From the NCBI RefSeq assembly GCF_934202865.1, contig NZ_CAKPYL010000037.1, positions 1 to 14,634 on the forward strand: a DNA stretch of 14,634 nucleotides. The letters are read 5' to 3'. Below, piece by piece: positions 1 through 6,736 of this stretch (positions are counted from its first letter, which is position 1; every line of letters starts with the position of its first letter). The position numbers and the translations under genes were made by a program. The DNA is from an uncultured Fenollaria sp. (lineage in GTDB: Bacteria > Bacillota > Clostridia > Tissierellales > Peptoniphilaceae). A model generated the notes under the pieces. The model searched no databases and was not told where the DNA came from. It worked only from the letters and a program-made list of their open reading frames with translations.

Positions 1-1032
1 CCTGACTGCTTCGAAGATAGATTCATCAGGAACAAAGTACGGACTTTGTATCCATAGCCTATTTTTAGCTGAGCTTATCATTTTCAGATAAACATTCTTT
101 ATACTTTCATACATTGAGTCTGGTCCTGATGTTACTAGCTGCATTCTGCTTAAAGTCTTAATGTCATGATCTTTATAAAATTCACCTTTTGTTTTAATCT
201 TAGTAGCAAATCTATAGTCAAAGTTAAATCTTCTTAGGTACTCTTCAACTATGTCCCCTTCTAATCTAAAATGAGTATCTCTCCAAAATCCAAATTTTTT
301 ATCATTGTTAATATACTCATTACCAACATTAAAACCGCCGCTATATGCAATTTTGCCATCAATAACAACTATCTTTCTATGATTTCTATAGTTGAATCTT
401 GTAGTAAATTTAGAGAAAAACAATGGGAAGAACGAGTCTACTTCGCCACCTAATCTTTTAAACTCTATAAAGTGTCTTTTTCTGATGCTTCTAGAGCCAA
501 CTGCGTCGACAAGTATCCTTACCTCTACCCCTTCTTTTAACTTTTGATTAAGAAGGCTTATAAGCTCCCTTCCTAGTTCATCTGTTTTAAAGATGTAGTA
601 CTCTATATAGATGTATTCTTTTGCATTCTTGATGTCTTCAAATAAGTCTTTAAACTTATCTTTTCCATCAAAGTAAAATTTAATGTCGTTATAATCGGTA
701 AAAGCGGAATCGCTTGTTGCTAAGCATAAATTTATTAAATCTTTTTGATCTGCATTTAGGCTATCTGAATTACTTAGAGCTATATACTTTTTTTGATGCT
801 CAATAAGTCTTTTCTCTTGCTCATCTAGCATCATCTTTTCATCAAAAGTTTTTCTCTTTCTATAATTAAGTCCAAAGAACATATAAAGTATAAAGCCAAC
901 AAATGGCAAATAAAGTAGTATCATTAACCATAGCCATGTTGACTTTATATTCTTTCTTTCTTTAAAAACTATAAATAGGCCTAATAACAAGTTTAATAAA
1001 TAACCAATTAAAACTTGTAATGAGACATCCAT
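1..1032 (-). CDS. cls: Cardiolipin synthase (phospholipase D family), 3' end beyond window
   Basis: Membrane enzyme that joins two phosphatidylglycerols into cardiolipin plus glycerol. Only the first 344 codons are present; the frame is open to base 1, and family members are usually about 480-510 residues. Two hydrophobic segments (about residues 5-22 and 31-54) match the PLDNuc_N membrane anchor. They are followed by the first catalytic HKD motif, HRKIVVID (His218, Lys220, Asp225), then GGFNVGNEY. The second HKD motif would lie outside the window. The ATG at 1032 is chosen because AGGAGA sits 7 bases upstream and the first membrane segment begins at once. A second ATG at 1037 is out of frame. 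The gene follows typA after 11 bases and its ribosome binding site overlaps the typA stop codon, so the two are probably co-transcribed. Family assignment is firm; the exact phospholipid product is inferred. Confidence 0.93.
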   Translation of the reverse strand, partial: MDVSLQVLIGYLLNLLLGLFIVFKERKNIKSTWLWLMILLYLPFVGFILYMFFGLNYRKRKTFDEKMMLDEQEKRLIEHQKKYIALSNSDSLNADQKDLINLCLATSDSAFTDYNDIKFYFDGKDKFKDLFEDIKNAKEYIYIEYYIFKTDELGRELISLLNQKLKEGVEVRILVDAVGSRSIRKRHFIEFKRLGGEVDSFFPLFFSKFTTRFNYRNHRKIVVIDGKIAYSGGFNVGNEYINNDKKFGFWRDTHFRLEGDIVEEYLRRFNFDYRFATKIKTKGEFYKDHDIKTLSRMQLVTSGPDSMYESIKNVYLKMISSAKNRLWIQSPYFVPDESIFEAVR

Positions 1033-1043
1033 CGCATTATCTC

Positions 1044-2870
1044 CTATTTCTTAGTATTTTTTGATTTATACCTCTTGTTTGTATCCAATATTTTCTTTCT
1101 TATTCTAATAGATTTTGGTGTTACTTCTATTAGCTCATCGTCTTCAATGAATTCAAGAGCTTCCTCAAGTGATAATACTCTTGGTGGGCTAAGTCTAATA
1201 GCATCATCAGAGCCCGCTGCTCTTGTATTAGTCATTTGTTTCTTCTTAGTAACGTTAACTTCTATATCAAGGCCCTTTGGATTTTCTCCAACAACCATGC
1301 CTTCATAAACTTCAGTTTGTGGTCCTATGAATAATATACCTCTGCCTTGTGCAATATTTAATCCGTAGCTTGATGCAACGCCTGTTTCAAAGGCAATTAG
1401 TGATCCAGTAGTTCTTGTAGGTATCTCTCCTTTATATGGCTCATAGCCTAAGAAGCTCGAGTTTATAATACCTTCGCCGTGTGTATCAGTCATAAACTCC
1501 CCTCTGTATCCAATTAAGCCTCTTGCAGGCATCTTAAATACTAGTCTAGAGTATCCAGCTGAGTTTTCTTTCATCTCTTGTAATTCAGCTTTTCTTCTTG
1601 ATAATTTATCTATAACCGCTCCAACAAATTGTTCCGAAACGTCAACTGTAACCTTTTCCATAGGTTCAAGCTTCTTGCCATTCTCATCAGTTTTGAATAG
1701 TACTTGTGGTTTTGATAATTGAAGTTCATAGTCTTCCCTTCTCATTGTTTCAACTAAAACTGATAAATGAAGCTCGCCTCTACCCGATACCTTAAATGCG
1801 TCTGTAGAATCAGTTTCTTCAACTCTCAATGATACATTTGATTGTAATTCCTTTTCTAGTCTTGTTCTTATTTGTCTAGATGTTACAAATTTACCTTCTC
1901 TTCCTGCAAATGGTGAATCATTTACAATGAAGTTCATAGAGATGGTTGGTTCAGATATCTTAACGAAGTCTAAAGCCTCTGGGCATTCAGAATCAGCTAT
2001 AGTATCACCTATAGATATGTCTTCAATACCTGTAACGGCAACTATCGCCCCGCCCTTTTGTTCATTTGTTTCAACTTTGTCAAGACCAATGAATTCATAA
2101 AGTTTACCTATCTTAACTTTTCTTTGCATTTCTGGATGAAGCTTATTAACTAAGACAGCTTCTTGGCCATTCTTTATAGTACCTCTTTCAATCTTGCCTA
2201 TACCAATTCTACCAACATAGTCGTTGTAGTCAATTGTTGATATAAGTAATTGTAGTGGCTCGTCTTCGCTTGATTCAGGAGCTGGTATATGCTCGATGAT
2301 GGCATCAAATAAATCGTCCATATTATCTTTTTCGATAGTCACTTGATTTGATGCGTAGCCTTTTTTAGCAGATGCAAAGATAAATGGAGCTTCAAGAGCT
2401 TCATCCTCAGCACCTAGTTCTATGAATAAGTCTAAAACTTCGTCAACTACTTGAACAGGTCTTGCTTCTGGTCTATCAATCTTATTTATACATACAATAA
2501 CTGGTAGGTTTAAATCGAATGCCTTCTTTAATACGAATTTTGTTTGTGGCATAGGTCCTTCAAAGGCATCTACAACCAAAACTACACCATTAACCATCTT
2601 TAGAACTCTCTCTACTTCACCACCGAAGTCAGCATGGCCGGGTGTATCAATGATATTAATCTTTTTACCGTTGTGTATAACGGCTGTATTCTTTGAAAGT
2701 ATAGTAATACCACGTTCTTTTTCAAGATCTCCAGAGTCCATAACCCTGTCTTGTACAACTTGGTTTTCTCTGAAAGTTCCTGATTGTCTAAGCATTTGGT
2801 CGACTAAGGTTGTCTTACCATGGTCAACGTGCGCTATGATTGCTATATTTCTTAAATCTTCTCTTAACAT
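1044..2870 (-). CDS. typA: Ribosome-associated translational GTPase TypA/BipA
   Basis: Translation-factor GTPase of the EF-G/LepA class that binds 70S ribosomes and supports 50S assembly and growth under stress. The protein is 608 residues, normal for the family. GTPase motifs are complete: AHVDHGKT (13-20), ERGITI (52-57), DTPGH (75-79) and NKID (129-132). EF-G-like domains II, III and V and the TypA-specific C-terminal domain follow. The start is set at the ATG at 2870: AGGAGG lies about 6 bases upstream, and the protein then begins MLREDLRNIAIIAHVDHGKT. A GTG at 2888 is in frame, but it would place the ribosome binding site inside the coding region, so it is rejected. A good promoter lies just upstream and cls follows 11 bases after the stop. 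Confidence 0.97.
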   Translation of the reverse strand: MLREDLRNIAIIAHVDHGKTTLVDQMLRQSGTFRENQVVQDRVMDSGDLEKERGITILSKNTAVIHNGKKINIIDTPGHADFGGEVERVLKMVNGVVLVVDAFEGPMPQTKFVLKKAFDLNLPVIVCINKIDRPEARPVQVVDEVLDLFIELGAEDEALEAPFIFASAKKGYASNQVTIEKDNMDDLFDAIIEHIPAPESSEDEPLQLLISTIDYNDYVGRIGIGKIERGTIKNGQEAVLVNKLHPEMQRKVKIGKLYEFIGLDKVETNEQKGGAIVAVTGIEDISIGDTIADSECPEALDFVKISEPTISMNFIVNDSPFAGREGKFVTSRQIRTRLEKELQSNVSLRVEETDSTDAFKVSGRGELHLSVLVETMRREDYELQLSKPQVLFKTDENGKKLEPMEKVTVDVSEQFVGAVIDKLSRRKAELQEMKENSAGYSRLVFKMPARGLIGYRGEFMTDTHGEGIINSSFLGYEPYKGEIPTRTTGSLIAFETGVASSYGLNIAQGRGILFIGPQTEVYEGMVVGENPKGLDIEVNVTKKKQMTNTRAAGSDDAIRLSPPRVLSLEEALEFIEDDELIEVTPKSIRIRKKILDTNKRYKSKNTKK

Positions 2871-2896
2871 ATTATTCCTCCTAAACACTACCTTTT

Positions 2897-2925
2897 ATTA
2901 TAATACTTTTTTATAATAATTACAA
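2897..2925 (-). promoter_or_regulatory. Sigma-A-type promoter of typA-cls
   Basis: On the minus strand, TTGTAA (2925-2920) is followed by a 17-base spacer and a perfect TATAAT (2902-2897), 26 bases before the typA ATG. The element fills the short gap after the upstream ATPase gene. It overlaps an all-AT inverted repeat, TTATTATA/TATAATAA (2919-2912 and 2902-2895), which may simply be chance in AT-rich DNA. Confidence 0.75.
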
Positions 2926-2930
2926 GTATT

Positions 2931-3326
2931 TTACTCTCTATCATCAATAAAGCTTGAAAAAATAGTGCATTTTATACCATGTTCCAATCTAGCAACGCTG
3001 TCTGTCAAGGCTTCAACTATCTTTAGTCCCCTTCCACCAAGGTCACAGGCAGTATTATTCGAGCATATGCTAAGAGTCCCGACCCCTTCATCTTCTACTC
3101 TAAGTTTTATTGACTCATTGCATATAGATATGTATAGCTTAACTTTTTTATCCTTGCTATATTGGTTTCCATGTGATGCGGAATTAAGCAAAAGCTCATT
3201 AAGAACAAGCCTAATATTAAATATCATCTCATTAGGCAAATATTCATATAGATTTTCTACTATTCTATCTACAAAAACCTCGACACTTTCAATATTTGAA
3301 GATACTGTTCCATAAAATTTATACAT
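2931..3326 (-). CDS. RsbW/SpoIIAB-like ATP-binding protein (anti-sigma factor kinase family), orphan
   Basis: A 131-residue stand-alone GHKL ATPase (HATPase_c_2 type). Visible motifs are the N-box ELLLNSASHGN (Glu44, Asn48, His52), the G1 box EDEGVG (Asp79, Gly81, Gly83) and the glycine-rich GGRGLKIVEAL (97-107). Relatives such as RsbW and SpoIIAB are serine kinases that bind and inhibit SigB/SigF-type sigma factors and phosphorylate STAS-domain antagonists. Other members serve other partner-switching pathways, so the target here is unknown. It is somewhat shorter than SpoIIAB or RsbW. No sigma factor, STAS protein or PP2C phosphatase gene is next to it, which is unusual for this family. AGAGGAAGGAT precedes the ATG. 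It is divergent from rubredoxin and shares with it a symmetrical promoter region with GGGTATA elements. The family is clear; the anti-sigma role is inferred. Confidence 0.85.
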   Translation of the reverse strand: MYKFYGTVSSNIESVEVFVDRIVENLYEYLPNEMIFNIRLVLNELLLNSASHGNQYSKDKKVKLYISICNESIKLRVEDEGVGTLSICSNNTACDLGGRGLKIVEALTDSVARLEHGIKCTIFSSFIDDRE

Positions 3327-3346
3327 TATATCCTTCCTCTACAATC

Positions 3347-3380
3347 TATTTATACCCGTGATAAAAAATTATTAAGCAAA
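3347..3380 (-). promoter_or_regulatory. SigB-like promoter candidate for the RsbW-like gene
   Basis: Minus strand: TTGCTTAA (3379-3372), 14 bases, then GGGTATAAATA (3357-3347), 25 bases before the ATG. The spacing and hexamers resemble the Bacillus SigB pattern (G-TTAA, about 14 bases, GGGTAT). A sigma-A reading (TTGCTT, 19 bases, TATAAA) is possible but has a long spacer. Location as a promoter is likely; the sigma factor is uncertain. Confidence 0.5.
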
Positions 3381-3412
3381 TTGTTACAAATTATCTGTTT
3401 TGGGTATAAATA
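3381..3412 (+). promoter_or_regulatory. Promoter candidate of the rubredoxin gene, GGGTATA type
   Basis: Plus strand: TTGTTACA (3381-3388), 13 bases, then GGGTATAAATA (3402-3412), ending 24 bases before the rubredoxin ATG. The 11-base GGGTATAAATA is an exact inverted copy of the element serving the divergent ATPase gene. As sigma-A it reads TTGTTA, 18 bases, TATAAA, which is acceptable, so the two readings cannot be separated from sequence alone. Confidence 0.5.
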
Positions 3413-3436
3413 AATCGAAAGGAAGGAGGTTGCATT

Positions 3437-3595
3437 ATGGACAAATATGAATGCGATGCATGCGGTTATGTTTATGATCCTGAAATAGGTGATCCAGACG
3501 GAGGTATAGCTCCAGGAACAGCTTTTGAAGACATCCCTGATGATTGGGTTTGCCCAGTTTGTGGTGTTGGTAAGGACATGTTTTCTAAAATGTAA
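3437..3595 (+). CDS. rub: Rubredoxin
   Basis: A 52-residue iron-sulfur-less electron carrier with one iron bound by four cysteines. CDAC supplies Cys6 and Cys9, and CPVC supplies Cys39 and Cys42. The fold-defining [26 protein letters not shown] region is intact. In anaerobes rubredoxin passes electrons to superoxide reductase, rubrerythrin or flavodiiron proteins, detoxifying oxygen species. Which partner applies here is not visible. The ribosome binding site GGAAGGAGGT ends 6 bases before the ATG. This is the only plus-strand gene in the window. It is divergent from the RsbW-like ATPase gene and convergent with engB, and is followed by an intrinsic terminator, so it is probably monocistronic. 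Confidence 0.96.
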   Translation: MDKYECDACGYVYDPEIGDPDGGIAPGTAFEDIPDDWVCPVCGVGKDMFSKM

Positions 3596-3606
3596 CTAAG
3601 TAAATT

Positions 3607-3635
3607 AAAAGCCGAAGTGATTCGGCTTTTTCATT
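3607..3635 (+). terminator. Intrinsic terminator of rubredoxin
   Basis: A perfect 10-base-pair stem AAAAGCCGAA / TTCGGCTTTT (3607-3616 and 3621-3630) with a GTGA loop, followed by T and a T-rich run. It begins 11 bases after the rubredoxin stop. The A/T flanks are symmetrical, so it could also stop engB transcripts from the other side. Confidence 0.9.
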
Positions 3636-3649
3636 TTTATGATATAGTT

Positions 3650-3685
3650 AAAGGCGCTATTATCAGTATTGATATAAGCGCCTTT
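3650..3685 (-). terminator. Hairpin downstream of engB, likely operon terminator
   Basis: AAAGGCGCT (3650-3658) pairs with AGCGCCTTT (3677-3685). An inner TATCA/TGATA stem (3661-3665 and 3670-3674) caps it. It starts 13 bases after the engB stop. The T tract after it on the minus strand is short (TTT then AACTA), so it may work with the neighbouring hairpin at 3607-3630. Confidence 0.7.
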
Positions 3686-3698
3686 CTTCTTAATATTA

Positions 3699-4283
3699 TT
3701 AAATTATCTCTTCGAACTTATTTAGTACCTCTTTAACTCCTCTTTTGTCTTGCGATGAAAATGGTATTAGTAAATCCTTATCCAAGTCGTGTAGTGATTT
3801 ATTTATTATGCTTACTTGTTTTAATACTTGTGATGATTTTAACTTATCTAGCTTATTAGCTATGATGAGATAATCCGTTCCAGTTGATCGAATGTAATCA
3901 TACATCATTAAGTCTAGCTTTGTTGGTTCATGCCTAATGTCAATTATTTGACAGATAAGAGCAATATTTTGAGACTTAACAAGGTACTCTTCTATAATCT
4001 TCTTCCATTTTTCTCTTTCCTTCATGGAAATTTTTGCATATCCATAGCCAGGAAGGTCAACTATTCTAAACTTATTATCCATATTATAAAAGTTAATAGT
4101 TCTAGTCTTTCCAGGTGAAGACGATGTATAAGCAAGTTTCTTTCTGTTAGTAAGCGCATTTATAAATGAGCTCTTACCAACATTACTTCTACCGACTAAG
4201 ACTATCTCTTTAAGACCATCTTTTGGGTAACTTTTCTCGTCGACTGCCATCCTCTCTAAGAAGGGTTCATTAATCTTAAGCAT
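3699..4283 (-). CDS. engB: Ribosome-biogenesis GTPase EngB/YsxC
   Basis: Essential TrmE-Era-EngA-YihA-class GTPase that assists late 50S ribosomal subunit assembly. The protein is 194 residues, typical for the family. Motifs: GRSNVGKS (31-38, P-loop), GKTRTINFY (switch I, 58-66), DLPGYG (76-81) and NKLD (143-146). The start at 4283 is preferred: GGTGA lies 5 bases upstream and the ATG overlaps the lon stop by 8 bases (ATGCTTAA), a usual translational-coupling layout. An in-frame ATG at 4295 would add four residues but has no ribosome binding site. It is the last gene of the tig-clpP-clpX-lon-engB run. The lon-engB pairing is also known from Bacillus. Confidence 0.96.
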   Translation of the reverse strand: MLKINEPFLERMAVDEKSYPKDGLKEIVLVGRSNVGKSSFINALTNRKKLAYTSSSPGKTRTINFYNMDNKFRIVDLPGYGYAKISMKEREKWKKIIEEYLVKSQNIALICQIIDIRHEPTKLDLMMYDYIRSTGTDYLIIANKLDKLKSSQVLKQVSIINKSLHDLDKDLLIPFSSQDKRGVKEVLNKFEEII

Positions 4284-6660
4284 CTTTATCACCATCTATG
4301 AAAATAATTTTGCTAAGCTCTTTAAAATTATTAACGTAGTGTACATTAAGACTTTCTTTAATATTTTTTGGAAGCTTTTCAAAATCTTTCTTATTTTCCA
4401 TAGGAAGTATTAAATCCCTAATCTTCATTCTCTTAGCAGCAAGCGCCTTCTCTTTAAGACCGCCAATAGCAAGGACATTACCTAATAGAGTAATTTCTCC
4501 AGTCATAGCAAAGTATCTGTTAATCTTTTGATCTGTTAGAGCCGATAGTATCGCTGTTGTTATGGTTATACCAGCACTTGGTCCATCTTTTGGTATAGCG
4601 CCCTCTGGTACGTGAACATGTATGTCGTAATCTTTGAACTTCTTTTTGTCAATATTAAAGTACTCGTAGTTAGCCTTTAAGTAGCTTATCGCTAATTGAC
4701 AAGACTCTTGCATAACTTTACCAAGGTTACCAGTTATATTAAGTTTGCCATCACCAGGCATTAATTGAGCTTCAACGTTTATCGTGTCGCCGCCTACCCT
4801 TGTCCATGCAAGGCCTACAGCCTTACCAACGCTGTCCTCTTTATCAACTAAGTTGTATTCAAAAATAGGTCCTTCTAGTAATTTATCAACAGTTTTTACC
4901 TCAACTTCTTTTACTAGATCATCATCCATATATTTTTTATAAACTAGCTTTCTAATTATTGATTGTATCTTTCTTTCAAGTTCTCTTACACCAGACTCTC
5001 TTGTGTAATTATCTATAAGTCTATAAAGAGCTTCATCGTCAAATTTTATTGCATCTTTACTTAAACCAGCATTTTCTAAAGACTTTGGTACTAGATACTT
5101 CTTTGCTATATTAAGCTTTTCTTCGTCAGTGTAGCCCTCTATCCTTATAATTTCAAGCCTATCAAGTAAAGCTTCCGGTATTGTATCTAACGAGTTTGCT
5201 GTAGTTATAAATAATACTTCTGATAAATCATATGGAAGTTCTAAGTATCTATCAGTAAAATCACTATTTTGAGAGCTGTCAAGCACTTCTAGCAGTGCGC
5301 TCGATGGGTCTCCTCTAAAATCTTGGCCTATCTTATCTATCTCGTCAAATAAAAATACTGGATTTTTTGACTTAGCCTTCTTCATTAAAGAAATAATTCT
5401 TCCTGGCATTGATCCAACATAGGTCCTCATGTGACCTCTAATATCAGCTTCGTCCTTGATACCGCCTAGTGACATCCTAACAAAATTTCTGTTCGTAGCA
5501 TTGGCTATGGAGTTAGCGATAGATGTCTTACCAACCCCTGGCGGTCCAACGAAGCATATGATAGAGCCTTTTATAGCTTTCTTATTATTAAGTATAGCAA
5601 GGTATTCAAGTATCCTGTCCTTAACATCTTTTAAGCCGTAATGATCCCTATCAAGTATCTCCTTAGCTAACTTTAAATCCTTTGTATCCTTAGTTCTAGT
5701 ATTCCAAGGAAGGTCCTTAATTAACTCGATATATTGAAGTGTAGAAGGATAATCAGGTGATGTTACTGGCGTTTGCTCAAGCTTCTCTATCTCCTTAAAA
5801 GCCTTCTCCTCTACTTCTTTTGGAGCCTTTAATTTTTTAATATCACTTCTATATGCATCAAAAATATTTTTAGCTCCAGATTTATCCGCATTAAGTTCGT
5901 TTTTTATAATCTTTAATTGTTCGTGAAGGATGTAGTCTCTTTGATTTTTGTCCATGGCATCTTTTGTTTTATCTTGAAGTGTTTGTAAAACCTCAATTGT
6001 AACTATGGATTTATTGATAGTATCAATAACTATCTTAGTTCTTTCCTTCTTGTCAAGTGCATTATTATAATCTTGAGTAATTTTTTTATCAATATCTAGC
6101 CTTGAGAATATACTATCCAAAAATACATCGTAGTCAACAGTACTTGGAGCTATCTTATCCTTACTTGATTGACTCTCCATAATAAGTGCATTTAACTTAT
6201 CGAGTGCACTCTTAACTACCTCAGAGTATGTAATATTCTCAGGATTGTCAAATGAATAGTCGTTCTCGTCATTTAGTTTTATAAGATCACCATAAACAAT
6301 GCCATCGCTCTTAAAAACATTAGTTAAATAAACCTTAGATAGTGTTCTAAAATTCATCTTCATGTACTTATTATTAGGAACTATGGATTCAATCTCAGCA
6401 AGTATACCTATCTCATGAACTGATTTTGCGCTTGATATAGACTTTCTATTTGTTTTTAATTGAAAAACAGCAAAGATACCATTAGTTTTAGATGCCTTCG
6501 CTATAGAAGTAACCAAGTCTTCATTATCTAGATTGATACTGTAAAAATTATTACTAACAAGGTTTAAATCTTGAATTGAAACGATGGGCACTTTGATGCC
6601 ATCTTCACCATAGTCATCGTCAAATGAAAAATTATCAATTATTTCTTCATAATTATCCAT
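4276..6660 (-). CDS. lon: ATP-dependent protease Lon (LonA type)
   Basis: Cytosolic homohexameric AAA+ serine protease that degrades misfolded and regulatory proteins. The protein is 794 residues, normal for LonA. Order: an N-terminal domain (about 20-220), a coiled segment (220-300), the AAA+ module with Walker A GPPGVGKT (372-379) and Walker B FLFDE (436-440), then the protease domain. The catalytic Ser695 is in DGPSAG and the catalytic Lys738 in GGLKEKALAAKR. The N-terminal domain is diverged: it starts with about 20 mostly acidic residues and lacks the usual LFP/YP-type motif after PIVSIQD. AAGGAGA precedes the ATG. A GC-rich hairpin lies between clpX and lon, so lon expression may depend on read-through. 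The gene overlaps engB by 8 bases. Confidence 0.97.
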   Translation of the reverse strand: MDNYEEIIDNFSFDDDYGEDGIKVPIVSIQDLNLVSNNFYSINLDNEDLVTSIAKASKTNGIFAVFQLKTNRKSISSAKSVHEIGILAEIESIVPNNKYMKMNFRTLSKVYLTNVFKSDGIVYGDLIKLNDENDYSFDNPENITYSEVVKSALDKLNALIMESQSSKDKIAPSTVDYDVFLDSIFSRLDIDKKITQDYNNALDKKERTKIVIDTINKSIVTIEVLQTLQDKTKDAMDKNQRDYILHEQLKIIKNELNADKSGAKNIFDAYRSDIKKLKAPKEVEEKAFKEIEKLEQTPVTSPDYPSTLQYIELIKDLPWNTRTKDTKDLKLAKEILDRDHYGLKDVKDRILEYLAILNNKKAIKGSIICFVGPPGVGKTSIANSIANATNRNFVRMSLGGIKDEADIRGHMRTYVGSMPGRIISLMKKAKSKNPVFLFDEIDKIGQDFRGDPSSALLEVLDSSQNSDFTDRYLELPYDLSEVLFITTANSLDTIPEALLDRLEIIRIEGYTDEEKLNIAKKYLVPKSLENAGLSKDAIKFDDEALYRLIDNYTRESGVRELERKIQSIIRKLVYKKYMDDDLVKEVEVKTVDKLLEGPIFEYNLVDKEDSVGKAVGLAWTRVGGDTINVEAQLMPGDGKLNITGNLGKVMQESCQLAISYLKANYEYFNIDKKKFKDYDIHVHVPEGAIPKDGPSAGITITTAILSALTDQKINRYFAMTGEITLLGNVLAIGGLKEKALAAKRMKIRDLILPMENKKDFEKLPKNIKESLNVHYVNNFKELSKIIFIDGDKDA

Positions 6661-6678
6661 ATCTTTCTCCTTTAATAA

Positions 6679-6705
6679 AAGGCCGAAACATATCTGTCCG
6701 GCCTT
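6679..6705 (-). terminator. Terminator-like hairpin between clpX and lon (possible attenuator)
   Basis: On the minus strand AAGGCCG (6705-6699), a 13-base loop and CGGCCTT (6685-6679), followed by TTATT. It has a 7-base-pair GC-rich stem that can be lengthened past a TT bulge by AAT/ATT. It ends only 18 bases before the lon ATG. A small stem TAAGC/GCTTA (6720-6724 and 6730-6734) lies just before it. Confidence 0.7.
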
Positions 6706-6736
6706 ATTGAGCTTCTAAATAAGCAATCTGCTTAAT

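Noticed and set aside
271..453. Plus-strand 60-codon open frame within cls
   Set aside because: It lies antisense to the conserved HKD-containing part of cls, with no ribosome binding site or recognisable protein.
2870..2888. GTG at 2888 as the typA start
   Set aside because: It would place the AGGAGG inside the gene; the ATG at 2870 fits the ribosome binding site and the family N-terminus.
2965..3315. Plus-strand 116-codon open frame opposite the RsbW-like gene
   Set aside because: Antisense shadow; the minus-strand frame has intact GHKL motifs and a good ribosome binding site.
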